Origin: Blastomussa wellsi
Lineage: Eukaryota; Cnidaria; Anthozoa; Scleractinia; Plerogyridae
Reading direction: 5' to 3'
Length of the DNA: 64,000 nucleotides
NCBI GenBank assembly: GCA_947652115.1
Contig: OX393567.1
Coordinates: forward strand, 14,483,308-14,547,307
Positions 21,401 to 32,519 of this stretch are shown here, piece after piece. The position numbers were made by a program, and so were the translations under genes. The notes beneath the pieces are model-generated. The model saw nothing but the letters and a program-made list of their open reading frames with translations. It was not told the origin of the DNA and did not search any database. Every line of letters starts with the position of its first letter. The stretch's first letter is position 1.

Positions 21401-24400
21401 CTGTAACTTTAGTTCGATCAAATTTGAATCGTGGACTGGACTGCTTGGAGGCTTTGATCATCAGACATCTGTTTGAATGCAGACATCTGTTAGAAATACA
21501 CTGTGAAGGAACAAAATAATGCTGCCTTACTATGTTGGTAATCAAGACCGATCAGACATGAAAATGGTCTCTTTCTGGGTCCAAAATAGTAAAGCTTGTG
21601 ATGTCCAGAGTGGTCTTCTTTTGGGGTGTAAGCATTCCCATCCTCCGTGCTGGGAGGGGGGGGGGGTCCATGTCTAAATACCTACTTTATCTTTATTTTA
21701 TTTATTTAAACACGGTAAAATACATCAGGCAATAACAACTCAATATTGTTCCTGCTGTAAGGATTTTGGCAAGCAAGATTTTCTTTTGTTGCAATTTCAT
21801 TCAACACTTTGTGGGCCATGTTGCTTTTCAGAATTTACCCTGGAAGGGCAAGTAATTCCAAACTAACTGAAGTATTCAAGGCAAATGAGACCAACAGAAT
21901 GCAAAATATAAGCTGTGAAAAGAGAAATTGATATTGAGTTTGTCATGTCAATTTCAGTTATTTCAGTGGAACATGTTAAGAAGAAGAGAAATATAAACCA
22001 AGCAAATTGAAAGGCATGCAAGTAGCTCAACTTAAGAAGCATAAAAAAAATTGTAAAAGTCAATCAGTCGATTCAATGAGTACTGTTGAGCGAAATGAGT
22101 ACTGTTAAGTGAAAAGCACAAAGTAAGACATCAGAAAACAAAACTCAGAGAACACCAAACATGATGTGTAGCCACAACAGTAACGCGATACTTTTGTTTG
22201 TTTGTAACATGATGGTTTTGTTTTTCTTGCAAATGTTGTAATGCGTTGCTTTGTTTTTTTCTGCAAACAGCATGACATAGATGATAGCTGCTTACCTTTC
22301 AATACTAAAATGAATTACAACATAAATATCAATTTATTTTAGAGAAGTTTCTTGCTTTCTTACTTCCAAAAGCACTTGAACGTGTTTGCCAGTGCAAGAG
22401 TTGGGCAACATCTGAGTCGATATCAAGAATGGAGCGCAAATATTAATTATCAAATGGCCCCATAATGGATGTAGGACGCATGCGTCCTAAAGAATAAAGC
22501 ATGTGATATTTCAGTCAATCATTCCCGCAAACTCTTGGACCACTAATGTGGACTAATCTGCTATGCATGCGTCAAGAGCAATGTGCTGAATTCTAGAAAG
22601 AATACTACCACAAGGAAAGCACCATTTAGTTTCTCCCTACCCCCTACCCTTTCACAAGGATAATTAATTAATTGGCTATTAAAGTTTACACCTTAGTACA
22701 TCATCCACCAAACCGTCACAATAGTACATTCTGTACTAAAAGCTACTAAAACTGCAGCCAGGAACATAAAAGAGCAGTGCGTACTGTTGGCTCTAATTCA
22801 AAGATCACGTAGCATGTACACCAGCATGGTCACAACATGGATTTTGAAAACATTGAAGGTATTGACAGAGCGAGCAGTTATCACAAAAGATTATTCCTAG
22901 ATGCATGGTATTCCCAAAGAGACTCCAATGCAGGGAATAACCACGTAAGCATTCCTGATATTTACTCTTCCCTTCATAAATTGGCTGTCTTTTCATGTGA
23001 CTAACTTAATTTTGCATAATTTTGTACTTAAATACTGTCACATTTTTCCATTCCATCCAAACCGATTAAGACCTAAGCTCCTAGGTAGAAATTGTGGTTG
23101 CAATTATGGCCTTAAGACCTTATAAGTGTAAAAAGCATTCATTTTTTTTTTTCACTAAGGAGACATTTACAAAGTATAGACTTTTGGCTGTGTACAGATA
23201 TTTCAGAAATTTTGCATGTTCCTCTTTCAAATGCTGTTGCCTGAAGCATCCTCTTTGATAAGTTTGTATTTGTCATTTTTGGGCATGTTATGCATTTTGA
23301 TCGGATGACTTCCAGTTATCAAACAGTGAAAGTGATTTCTGCGCTGTTGTTAGTAGTTGTTTTTTATTAGCAAGGTACATGTTATTGGTTTTCCTAACAG
23401 ATTGGACTCTTACACATTACACTCTCAGGCTGTGTGAGACAGGTGTTACATGCTGGAGGCAACCATTGCATCGGCCTTTCATATTTCAAATTTTGGCATT
23501 TTCGGGCTCTCATATTTCCAATAGTTTGCCATGGAATATTATCAAACATGCTAGGTGTACTAAATTTTGTATGATAAATCAATCCATCAAGATGAATTTT
23601 TGTTTTAATGAAAAGCACTGAAAACTGTGTACATAATTCTCCATTGTTCTCCCTTATCAGAATTAATTTTATGGTATTCATTTGCATATAAAAGTGGACT
23701 CGTTCTCCTTTAATTTATTGTCTATTTTGCATACTTGGTAGGAGGTGCATGGTGGCCTTATCAGCTGGGCACTGTGGTTTGTCATGGGAAGTCACCTTAC
23801 TCTCACTATGCCTCTCTTCACCCAGGCGTATAAATGGGTACTGGCAAATTTAATGAACCCTGTGATGGTCTAGCATCCCATCAAGAGGGCACAAGAAACA
23901 CTCCTTGTCACTTCATTCTACAGAAACCGGGATAAGCACTGGCCTGATAAGAGACTCGTATGCAGACTTTACCTTTAGTACCTTGCATTCTTGAACTATA
24001 CTTTAGCGCATTGATATTTCTTTTAAAATCTCTTCATCTTAATTTGCTGCTTGGGGTAGAAATGAGAATGTCTCAATAAATTGACTGTGTATACTTGAGC
24101 TGGTCTCACAAATTTTGAAATGTTCCATTCACAGGAAATGGCCATCGATCCCACAACACCTGCTTTATTTCCAGATGTTGACTGGCTGATTGGAAATCAT
24201 TCTGACGAGTTAACACCTTGGATACCAGTAATGGCAGCCAGGTGTGTTTAAACAATCATGTGCATCAATCCTGTTTGATGGTTCCTGATATTTGTCAATA
24301 TTTAATCAATATTACAGCTGTTCTCAGTTAGACAACAGGTCTTACTGTTGTCTTACGAGAATTTTTATGCAGTAGAGGACTTTTTCAATCTGTGTTTACA

Positions 24401-25599
24401 TGGCCTCATCCAAACACAAGGGGGTTTGGGAGAATTTTAGACATTATGCAAACCCTCGACTGTTTCTCTTGTTTGCATAACTTTAGAGAATTCTTCCAAC
24501 CCCTGAGTTTTTAGATGAGGCTATGTAGACATGGAAAAAAGTTCTCTATTGCTTTTATAAAATATTTCTTAAAAAATAGGCACAAAACTAAAATGTCACA
24601 ACCGTGTTTACAGACTCAGATCTAAACACACCTATCAACCAATGAAAGCGCACATAGTATCTTAGTTATTTTATAAAATGTTATGTAGAATTGAACATGA
24701 CAGCAAAATAATTATTGACAATTTTATATGCAATTTTGTAAACGATAAAAATTTTGTTAAATTTTAAGAGCACAGTAAATTGTTCTATGAACGTCAAGAG
24801 TCTAGAGTTAGTGTGGAATGGGAGGAAGGAATTGGCCCTGGAAACCCTGTACTAGGATAGAACTTTGGATCATGTGAATGCTGCCACTTCTTTTCTGGTG
24901 TTAAGCTATTCTGGCATTATACTCATTTATTTATAAAAGACTTACGGTATTAAACTTTAATGTACAATTGGATCAATTTTGTTTCCCTTTCATTGGCTTT
25001 GCAGGTCTTCATACACAACGCGATATTTTGTGCTACCTTGTTGTCTGTTTGACTTTAACTGCAAGGTACAAATATCTTTTGCTGTTTTTTTTTTTATTTC
25101 AAACAGCTTTATCTTGATCTAGGCAATTCAACTTTTTATCACATTTCAGTAAACCTTTACCACCAATATGCTCCACCCTTGAATAAGCACACATTCAACA
25201 CATTTGCGCCCTGAAGCTATGCTTATCAGTGTGTACATTGGCTTAGTAGTCCCTATGCAGCTACTTGACTCAGATGTGGAAAAGAGTGACATTGACAAAA
25301 AGCGAGTTTTGCTTGTTGCTGGTTGTTGATGCAATTGTTTTATTCAAAAATTTTCTTAATGATTTTTTTACTAACTGTCACCCTTGAATAAGTATTGCAA
25401 CTTGATACTTTTTTTTTTCTTCAAACGTGGCTGTCTGAAACACCAATGATAGTTGGTTCACTTTCAAAAATAAAACCAATTACACATATACATTTGTTAG
25501 TGAAACAAAAGATTTTAACTTATTTCATTACGGATGTAAGCCGAGGAAACCATACTGCTTTGCCAGGAATTCTTTTGTGAAAGTCTAGTTTAATTACAG

Positions 25600-25644
<45 letters not shown>

Positions 25645-28600
25645 GTATAACAATATAATTTGGTTTTATCAACTGGATTGATAATGTGAATTGGCCACCG
25701 TAAAGAGATTCGATAGCTGACGTTTCGAGCATTAGCCCTTCGCTCCAATGAAGGGCTAATGCTTGAAACGTGAGCTATCGAATCTCTTTACGATGGCCAA
25801 TTGACATTATCAACCCAGTTGATAAAACCAAATTATATAGTTTAATTACAGCTGACCAATTAATTATTAATGCATCTTAATTTAAAACACAATAGATGTA
25901 CTATACTTTCACAAATGACCTTGGCAGTTTGAACAAATGAATAAACAGCTAGGTCTGCACAAGTGATTTGCTTGAATTAAATTTGGATGGGTTTTTAAGC
26001 CATAGAATAAACAACTTATTAACCTTGAACGTTCAGTCTTTACAGGAAAATCTCAGACCTCAGCATTGCCATATTGACCTGTCAATACGGCAAGGCCTCA
26101 GTTTGGGATTTTCCCGTTAAGACATCGCCCTCAGTTAATAAGAAGTTAGTATGTACAGGAAATACATATATTATAAAGGGCCAAACATCTTATCTGTCCA
26201 TCTATTCCCTGATTCCTTTCTTTGTTTGGTTGATAGCTGTTGGTCTTTCATTTGCTTGTTCCTGCATTTGCTTTCATACCATACTTATTCTAAAGCTGTC
26301 AAATTTTATTTTCAAGTTTATCAGAAAAAGCAGTAAGGTGACACAGTATAGAGGTTACCTGGATTTTGTGCATGAAGTGGGAGAAACATGTGGTTTTCAA
26401 GTGGAAGAAGACTCTTTAAGGATTCCATCCACCAAGAGGGTAAATAAATTTTTTTTTATCATGGGAAAAAATCGTTAGTTTCTGAATTTTTATCTGTTGT
26501 TCACTTTTTGCCAGAAATCCAAAACATTGAGTGTGAAAGGCATGTAATGTAAGCTTTGTGTGATAAGGGTGTTGAACAAAGTGGCTCCAATGTGGACCAT
26601 GTGCGGGTGGATAAGAGACTGATATCCAATGTCTTGTCTTTGTTTTCCATTGTCATTTCTTTGTGAACTTTTGATATTACATGTGCACAAGATCCGGAAC
26701 TTATGATATGAATTACCCTGAAGTGAGTTCTGCAGGATTATCAGCTGACTATTTTGGGTTGGCCTAAATGCAGGAAACCCAGAAATCCAGAATTCTGGTT
26801 TAACCGAGGCCTGGAACCTCAACCTCGCTGCACCTTTCCCCCTTGGATGGATGTGTCCAAGGAAAGTTGAGTATTATAAACACCAGAATGACTACATTGT
26901 AGTTAGATTACGTGAAAATTTAGCGTGTTACACGTCAATATACTGTAAAGGCATTTTAGCAATTCCATCAGCTTTACATGATCGAGTGAAACTTGGGTAG
27001 TAGCGGATTGAGGTGAGAGACGTACGGAGCCTGGAACCCCTGGGACCCCACTTCTGGTAAGATCTAAGTGAAGCCAGAAAGGCTGAAATTTTTTTTCTTA
27101 TTTTGGAGTCTGGACAAGTGGGCCCAGTGTCTGGATCTGCCACTGTTGGGCATCATGTGTCACAAGTTAAAGCAATAATAATGTGACTAGTATACCTTTT
27201 AGAATTATTCCTTGGTAAATTGGTTTGAATACAAAATGTTAGCCAATGATGATGAACACACATCTTGTGTTTTAAAAAATTTGATCGACTTTAGTGCATA
27301 CATTTAGAACACTCATCCATACTTTTATTTAGTTTATTCATCGGTCTCTCGTAACTAGTCAGTTATTCTATTCTTTTTCCTTTAAAAAAAAGAGAAAAAC
27401 GGAAATGATAAATTTGTGATGTGACCCATTGTTTACAGAATTGGAATAGTGATAGTGAAGGTGAACTTGAAGGTTGAAATGAATTCTATTCATTATAACA
27501 TTTTAAATCTGCTTTAAAACTTGCCCTTCAAAGTAAAAGTTTTCACTTGATCGTGTAAAAATGGTGCAATTGTGAAAATTCCCTTACTAGTTTATTGTCA
27601 ATCAATCAATCTTGTTATGTAGTACACTTAAATTTCACCTGACCTAACTTAAATGTGTTCATTCTGGGTTTTAGAATTCTGGGTCTTGGTTTCCAGAACT
27701 TTTGATTTTCAGGTTTATGCTTAGTTCACTAAACAAACTATGTATTACTTCATTTTTGTGGATATTTCAGATCACTTTCATTTCTTAAATTCATTGTGAT
27801 TCAATTTTAATAATTCTGATTAGTTTTAGCACAGCTCATGTGAAATAATAACAATTGGCACAGGGCAGATCAGGCAATCAATTACAGAACTCTGACTATA
27901 ACCTGTTATAATTATGGAACAGCAATCCTGGACAAAACTGTTCACTATGACACTTCTGAAACATGAAACTTGAATGTTTTGTCCTCAGATCTGTCAGATT
28001 GGAAGGCAAAGAACATTTCCTGAGGAGAATGCCTTAGCAAGAGAAAGATTAATAAAGGGAATGATACTAAGAAGAGGTTGTGATATTGATGCTGGACACT
28101 TGCCTGAAACTTTAACAAAGGAAAGGCACACTCCTTGTAATTTGCAGACTCCATGTATTTCACCTACGGAACAGAGAGATTCTCCTTGCGAACACTTACA
28201 ACAACAGCAGGATGTAACATGTGATGAACATCAAGAGGGATCAAACAGCATTGTTAATTATAAAGAAGAACTTCAGCAACATAGAGGTGCTGCTGCTACT
28301 CTTGCCAATGATGTCTTGCTTAGCAAAGACAACTTCAGTTCACAGACTATGCGTAATTCCAATTCTTTCCAGCCTCGCCCATCAAAGGAATTAATGAGAA
28401 ACTGTACAACTTTGGGTAGACCACTTAAAGACTTCATTATCAATACCGTGGCAAGGAACATGTTAGGTTTGCCCCTTAGAAGTGACAAGTTAGCAAGCAC
28501 TTCACACACTACTTCAGGGGTAGACAAACAGGTTGCAAGTTCTGCAGCATGTGCTTCCAAATGGCGAAAAGGAGGTAAAACATTTAATATTCAATTAAAA

Positions 28601-31014
28601 ACTAGTGAATTTGTGGCTGAGTTTGAAAGCATTTTGTACATGTAAAATTATAAATTAATTAAAAGTTAAAAAACAGAACAATTAAAATTTAAAAAGTGAA
28701 ACTTAATACATAAGGTTAATGTATTTTAGTCTTACTTTTTAAACTTTCTCAATTTAAAAATTATTAGCTAGGATGGGAGTTAAAACTTATCCTTGCATTG
28801 ACTTTTGTTAAAATGTTTATGCAATTCACTCTTAAAGGAGCTATATTACGGTTAGAGAATTTTGAGCAAATTAGCCTAAATTTTTAAAATTCATCATTTG
28901 TAATCTGTCTCAATCTTCTCCATCCTTGTTCCTTTTTGACTCAGTATCACCACTTTGCTGTTTTTCTTCATTAGTGAACTGTTAGTTTTAGGTCTCCTAC
29001 ATTCCAAGGGTAATTTGGTTTGTCACAAAAATAGCTCAAAATATTGTGACATAGCTTCTTCAAAATAAGAAGCATCTATGGAAAACTGTTCTATTGACTT
29101 TTTGTTAAATATTAATGATGTTGTTAATTTTATACCCTTTATTCTGTAGAAAAATCATTTATAGCTCCTTCAAAAACATGCGTACTCTGCTGATGTCAAC
29201 GGTTACATTTTTCGCTGCTGTCAATCATCAAGCAGACCTCTCAGGAAACAGAGGTTCACTTCAACAGGGTCAAAAGGTCACGTCTGTCAGTTGTGATTGG
29301 TAGACTTCTATCCATTTTGTTTGTTTCTGATTTTCAAGGTTCAGTGGCTTTCACCATAATTATGATTGACGGCAGTGAAAAATGAAATCATTGGTTAGAG
29401 TTTGCATGTTATTGAAAATTGCAGTAAGGAAAAAAGGCATCAAGTGTGTATCTGCATTATTAAACACAATCATGTAATATGAAAATTGATGTAAAAATTA
29501 TTCATCCAGCAGGTTTTCAACAAGCAGTATCTGTTACATTTTTGTTGACAGGTGCAAAAATTGCAGCGATCAAAGCAAAAAGAAAGGAATGCATTTGGGG
29601 TTAAGGTGGATTTCCACTGTCAAGTCATTTTATGTGTGCTAATGAGTGTGAATTTAATTTGCTTATTAGTGAAAATGTAAGGACAACTTGCAACTGCAGA
29701 AAAGTTGAACCACATTCAACTTTTTCAGCGCATCTGAAGCAAGATAAAATCAGGCCCAACTGTATGCATGAAATTATGCAACAGTGGAAATCCACCTTTT
29801 ATGAGGCATAAGGTGTTAACAACCTAACTAATGGCTCTCAGAGGGAGGCTAACTGTGAATAACAATCTTTGTGTAGACGCTAGCTAACAATTTTTAAATG
29901 TGGCAAATACAAACTGGTGAAAGGTACGTTTATAAGAGGTTGCCTGATAGGATACCCCTCTCATTATATAAATTATTGTCAGTTGTCATTTTTTGTGTAT
30001 AAGTGAACTGTCATTACCATAATTATTTTTAGTATACCGGTACATCAAAAATTATACAGGCAAACATTTGCCTGGTAATTAACTTTTATTTTGTGTCTGT
30101 TAGGTGAACTGCAACTTTCTGAAGTGGCAAAGTTGTTTGAAAAAAGTGTTTTGCTTCAACTCAAGAATGAGTGCGGTGGACTTCAAACTCTGCTTCGGAA
30201 CCATTATTACATCTTCAAAGGTCTGTTACTATATATTTCTGAAAAAATCCACACAAATGTTCACCAGCTAAGATTTCCAGGACCTCTAGGCCTTCATCCC
30301 AGGCAGGTTTCGTAAATGGACAACCATGCTGGCAACATACCAATCAAAGGACATGAGCATTAAGTGGAAATTTTTTACAAAGTGATGATTATAGTATTAG
30401 GGAAGCCTATAATATAGCCTAGGTATTATAAAATATTTGAGGAATTGCATGCACTATGATTGGTCATTTTCAGCGCATTATAGCTCTATAAAGCTTGCGG
30501 CTTACATCATGTGCATGCTTTATTTAGTTAGAGCATGCGCAATTTCTTTAACATTTTATAAAAGATATAAAGAATTTGCACTCGTGCATTGTTGAGTTAT
30601 ACAAGCACTTGGAAATTTTTAAGAACACTCGAGAAGTGCAAGGAACTATTGTTAGGAAAGGGACTTGAAGCTATACGGTAACCTTAAAGAAATGTTGTCT
30701 GCACAAATTGTATTAGACTTGTTAAGTGGATAGTGGTTATAATTATCATAACTCTGCTGTATTATTGTGCTGCAGTCACTGGCGGAGTTGTTCAAATGAG
30801 GGATTGGACCAAAGAATCTCTGGGTCCAAGGGGGAAGAAGGGTGACTCAGCTAGGAAACAGCGAAGATCCCAAGCATTATGGAAAACTTCAATGTGCTGG
30901 TTTTACTTACATCATCCAGATGGGTGTCCAGTTCCCACAGAGCACTGCCCATATGCACATGCTATAAATGAATTGGCAGAAAGACCCTCAGTAGAGTACC
31001 TGAATAGTCTTTAA
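9455..31014 (+). CDS. TRMT44: tRNA(Ser) uridine-44 2'-O-methyltransferase, 12 exons
   Basis: Exons: 9455-9902, 15486-15636, 17339-17585, 19023-19091, 19861-19968, 20274-20345, 24135-24241, 25005-25065, 26317-26439, 27989-28574, 30104-30220, 30776-31014. All junctions are GT-AG, phases agree, and the total of 2328 bp gives 775 aa, close to the human protein of about 757 aa as I recall it. The SAM-binding motif is FIDLGCGNG (residues 323-331), followed by HPGAGIDVRRRKIWD, DVDWLIGNHSDELTPWIP, FVLPCC and LRIPSTKR, all family signatures. The N-terminal AVDVWIDRPHVVNRRL matches the vertebrate start. A C-terminal CCCH zinc finger has C737, C747, C754 and H758. Exon 10 is an unusually long 586-bp low-similarity insert. 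It methylates uridine 44 in tRNA-Ser; location is presumably cytoplasmic. Confidence 0.94.
10097..10446. mobile_element. TTAA-flanked TIR element, family B copy 1 (TRMT44 intron 1)
   Basis: TTAA at both ends (10097 and 10443) encloses terminal repeats AGGCCATTTC and GAAATGGCCT. A direct copy is at 57210-57547. TTAA target duplication is the hallmark of piggyBac-type transposons, but there is no transposase here. On the minus strand the centre reads like an exon ending in a splice donor (GAAAAAG then GTAAGT), better preserved in the other copy. Confidence 0.75.
10691..11120. mobile_element. truncated TIR element, family C copy 1
   Basis: Begins with TACCATATTTACTCTTGT and continues GTCGACCTCGTGTATAAG. 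It is an inverted match to 39290-39721, the right half of a complete element at 38862-39721. The other terminus is missing here. Confidence 0.7.
11590..11680. repeat. short tandem repeat of TCATTTTAGA-like units
   Basis: About six imperfect copies of a 10-11 bp unit (AGGTCATTTT, AGATCATTTT). One more unit occurs at 12336-12352, on the other side of the dispersed repeat at 11680-12310, so the repeat may have landed inside the array. Confidence 0.6.
11680..12310 (-). repeat. dispersed repeat, family D copy 1
   Basis: An inverted copy lies at 49470-50455. Shared landmarks are GACCGGTCAAA, TTAGTTCCAAAG, CAGTTGGAAACACG-like sequence, AACAATTCTAC and GTGACCGGAGACTCTA (as read on the minus strand here). 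A 171-codon minus-strand frame (11666-12181) covers most of it; its C-terminal part is recognisable in the other copy, but no known domain is seen. I cannot assign it to a transposon class. Confidence 0.55.
12430..13451 (+). pseudogene. broken gag-like ORF of a retroelement
   Basis: Three overlapping frames (12444-12713, 12611-13114, 13047-13451) read one protein with at least two frameshifts. The parts are a glutamine- and glutamate-rich coiled coil (LLAQAKEENQALQQTV), an acidic linker (SDDSDGEDT), LRPQLWPHNHLSLTYVSKD, and a C-terminal Cys/His segment (CCDFQHG, DHYGTLWGERKWLQHICARC, then HH). The pattern resembles an ORF I remember as repetitive in cnidarian genomes, probably a retroelement gag or accessory protein. 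No RT follows. It lies in TRMT44 intron 1 on the sense strand. Confidence 0.5.
13452..15485. other. TRMT44 intron 1, 3' part: nothing recognised
   Basis: About 2 kb of AT-rich sequence with only short chance frames. No splice-bounded exon that continues TRMT44 phase is seen, and exon 1 joins exon 2 directly in phase. Confidence 0.5.
15690..15834. mobile_element. foldback MITE, family A copy 2
   Basis: Arms CAATTATTGGAT...GATAGCGATAATTAAGGCC and the inverse GGCCTTGATAATTATCGC...ATCCAATAATTG enclose GTGTTATCTGC and GCGGATAACAC around GAAGCCGAAGGC. It begins 53 bp after the donor of TRMT44 exon 2 and is closely related to 6103-6256. Confidence 0.8.
15835..17338. other. TRMT44 intron 2 remainder
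   Basis: No gene seen. It contains a run of roughly ten or more C at about 16780 within a G/C-skewed block, several TACTGATTGTTC-like words (16260-16360), and an inverted pair TGAGTCATGACCA / TGATCATGACTCA near 17190-17220. Confidence 0.4.
17721..18560. mobile_element. foldback/TIR element, TRMT44 intron 3
   Basis: Terminal arms of roughly 110-120 bp (17721-17841 and 18451-18560) are inverted copies, with landmarks GCTGCTGACAACCGAACC versus GGTTCGGTTGTCAGCAGC and CATTCCTTTCCC versus GGGAAAGGAATG. The 600-bp interior has no transposase-like ORF. Confidence 0.75.
18729..18812. repeat. short foldback, TRMT44 intron 3
   Basis: CATTTGAGAACAC and GTGTTCTCAAATG face each other about 50 bp apart around GAGCCGCACG. 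This is a small palindromic repeat with no target duplication that I can define. Confidence 0.5.
20357..20612 (-). repeat. tRNA-derived SINE-like repeat, family S1 copy 1
   Basis: On the minus strand the unit starts with a tRNA-like head (GGCCTAATAGTTAGTGCA, then GGTTTGAGCC as a degraded B-box). Its body has CACCTGGGTG near an AAATTTGCTGG block and its tail ends GGCCTGATGGGCC. Other copies are at 23749-23953 and 44155-44406. It lies 12 bp after TRMT44 exon 6. Confidence 0.7.
20613..23748. other. TRMT44 intron 6, middle
   Basis: No supported gene. A 168-codon antisense frame at 21039-21545 has no recognisable domain or splice context. A G-run lies at about 21655-21666. The rest is AT-rich unique-looking sequence. 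Confidence 0.4.
23749..23953 (+). repeat. tRNA-derived SINE-like repeat, family S1 copy 2
   Basis: Diverged copy in the opposite orientation to the others. ACCCAGGCGTATAAATGGGT, GGCAAATTTAATGAACCC and ACCGGGATAAGC correspond to the S1 body and tail. The tRNA-like head is badly degraded. Confidence 0.6.
24363..24565. mobile_element. foldback MITE, TRMT44 intron 7
   Basis: Arms with TTACATGGCCTCATCCAAAC and TAGATGAGGCTATGTAGAC pair across about 200 bp; inner arms share GGGAGAATTTTAGACATTATG and its inverse. One isolated arm recurs at about 49235-49310. Confidence 0.7.
25651..25838. repeat. palindrome of two Penelope-tail sequences
   Basis: The left arm (25651-25743) and right arm (25746-25838) are inverted copies of the Penelope 3' tail seen at 4448-4545. 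Both contain GGGCTAATGCT, GAATCTCTTTACG and GATAAAACCAAATTATA or the inverse. The arms meet at the hammerhead-like core, which is lost in both (CCAATGA in one). It lies in TRMT44 intron 8. Confidence 0.75.
26440..27988. other. TRMT44 intron 9: nothing recognised
   Basis: About 1.5 kb without a supportable gene or repeat. Minus-strand frames at 26490-26822 and 26928-27143 have no domain. Confidence 0.45.
28833..29172. repeat. possible TIR element in TRMT44 intron 10
   Basis: The left end TTAAAGGAGCTATATTACGG resembles the terminus of the TTAA element at 43333-43528; ATAGCTCCTTCAA at about 29160 could be the right end. No matching interior arms are clear. Confidence 0.35.
29603..29798. mobile_element. 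MITE with 18-bp TIRs, TRMT44 intron 10
   Basis: AAGGTGGATTTCCACTGT at the left end and its exact inverse ACAGTGGAAATCCACCTT at the right end bound a 196-bp AT-rich element with no ORF. Confidence 0.85.
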
Positions 31015-31863
31015 AAATGTATTGCAAACTTAGAAATTTTGTCCATGTAACTGTAACTGGTGGAATTTGATTTGTTTTATAAGGCTAGTGTTGACATGGC
31101 AGTACTGTACTGAGTACCTTTAGTATCGCTTGTTATCTTTTTTGAGGCTTTTTGTTTAATACCTTTAGTATCGGTTGTTATCTTTTTTGAGGCTTTTTGT
31201 TTAATACTGTTTATTGAAAAGGTACAAAATCAATTCGGTTTTCTTGTGAAGAAAATAGTAAAAACGTACCCAAAATGAAAGATGATTTCCTAGAAAATGC
31301 TCAAATTTAGGTCATGGAAAACTTGGACAAGTCATGGAAAAGGTCATGGAAAGTCATGGAATTTCAAAAGCTCAAAAGAGTACAAACCCTGTATTAGCAC
31401 TTAAAGCTAAAATTAAGACAGGTTGTGCTGTAGCTATGGTAACCTCTCATCTCAAAAAAAATGATCAAACTTGTTGACCAATGGTTTGGCATTCATTTCA
31501 TACTGTTAACGTCATTACCGTCAAAGTATAAGGAAATAGGTAATGGCCACCGCCACCTTGAAAACCCTTCTTCATTCATTTGTATTGTTGACCCTGGATG
31601 TACGCGGAATCACGACTGTGGTGTTCTTTGGGGGTACATAAAAAACCTTGCTTGTAGAGGAACTGTGATTCCATTGGTTAGTTTGTTTTCAGACACAGAA
31701 TTTGGCCATTTTCACACTATTTTTGCAAAATTGAATCTTTTGTCAACTGACATTTTGTTGCCTTTGCCATTGTAAAAATTTAAAACACATTTGCCTCCAA
31801 ATTTGGCAGCATCAACAGTAGTCAAGATGAGTGGCGTGTACATGTATGTCATTATATAATAAA
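31015..31863 (+). other. TRMT44 3' flank / likely 3' UTR
   Basis: The first canonical polyadenylation signal that I see after the stop codon is AATAAA at 31858-31863, so the UTR may run to about 31.88 kb. It includes a 45-bp exact-phase tandem duplication (31116-31160 and 31161-31205, one mismatch visible) and GGTCATGGAAA-like words at 31310-31360. Confidence 0.45.
31116..31205 (+). repeat. 45-bp tandem duplication
   Basis: Two adjacent units beginning ACCTTTAGTATCG and ending TTTTTGTTTAAT. They differ at one position (GCTTG versus GGTTG). Confidence 0.9.
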
Positions 31864-31916
31864 CAACTTTCTGTTATTTGAGACATGGTAAAGTTTTCAG
31901 CTTGGTAAATATTTTA

Positions 31917-32074
31917 GGCCCCATTTACATGGACAGAGGATGATCCTAGCACTAGAATCATCCGAGCGTGATACATGCAAAGGGTTGCTTTTTGCCCCAG
32001 TGCTAAGATCGTCCTACTGCTAGGATAATCCCATCTGAGAGGTAGGATGATCCTAACTCCATGTAAATTGCCTC
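31917..32074. mobile_element. foldback MITE after TRMT44
   Basis: AGGCCCCATTTACATGGA at the left and TCCATGTAAATTGCCT at the right are imperfect inverted ends. Inner arms repeat AGGATGATCCTA and CTAGGATAATCC. Confidence 0.7.
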
Positions 32075-32519
32075 AGAAGGTGGCACTGTGGTTTAGTTGG
32101 AGAATCATAGCTTGCTGTTGCTGAGTTTGAAATGTCACGTTGAATGTAATAGCAAATTGATGCTGAAGGGCGGTTATCAATGCCAGTAAAGAGAGAAACT
32201 CCTAAAACTATGCCTTTGTCATAGTTGTCTAACCTACCATCTTGCTTTGCAACCATGCCGAGTAAAGTGCTGGGGCAATCCTGCTAATTTAGCATGAAAA
32301 CCAAACGGAAAGTTGATCCAAGAAGGCGAGATCAATTTCACAACTTTCTGTTTTATTTACAATATTTGTTTCCTTATTTAGTGTCTCCAATTTAAATAGC
32401 AAAGCAATGCTAGGTACATTGACAGTTAAATAAAGCTTTTAATTTGTTATTTATTTTAAAATCAAAAACGTTCAACTGTGTGGACTGTTGCCTTAACATT
32501 AAAGCGCTAAAAGCCACAG

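Noticed and set aside
21039..21545. 168-codon minus-strand frame in TRMT44 intron 6
   Set aside because: No recognisable domain, no codon pattern like a gene, no splice sites and no second copy in the window; probably a chance frame.
31461..31775. 104-codon plus-strand frame after TRMT44
   Set aside because: Lies in the probable 3' UTR, with no domain and no conserved start context.
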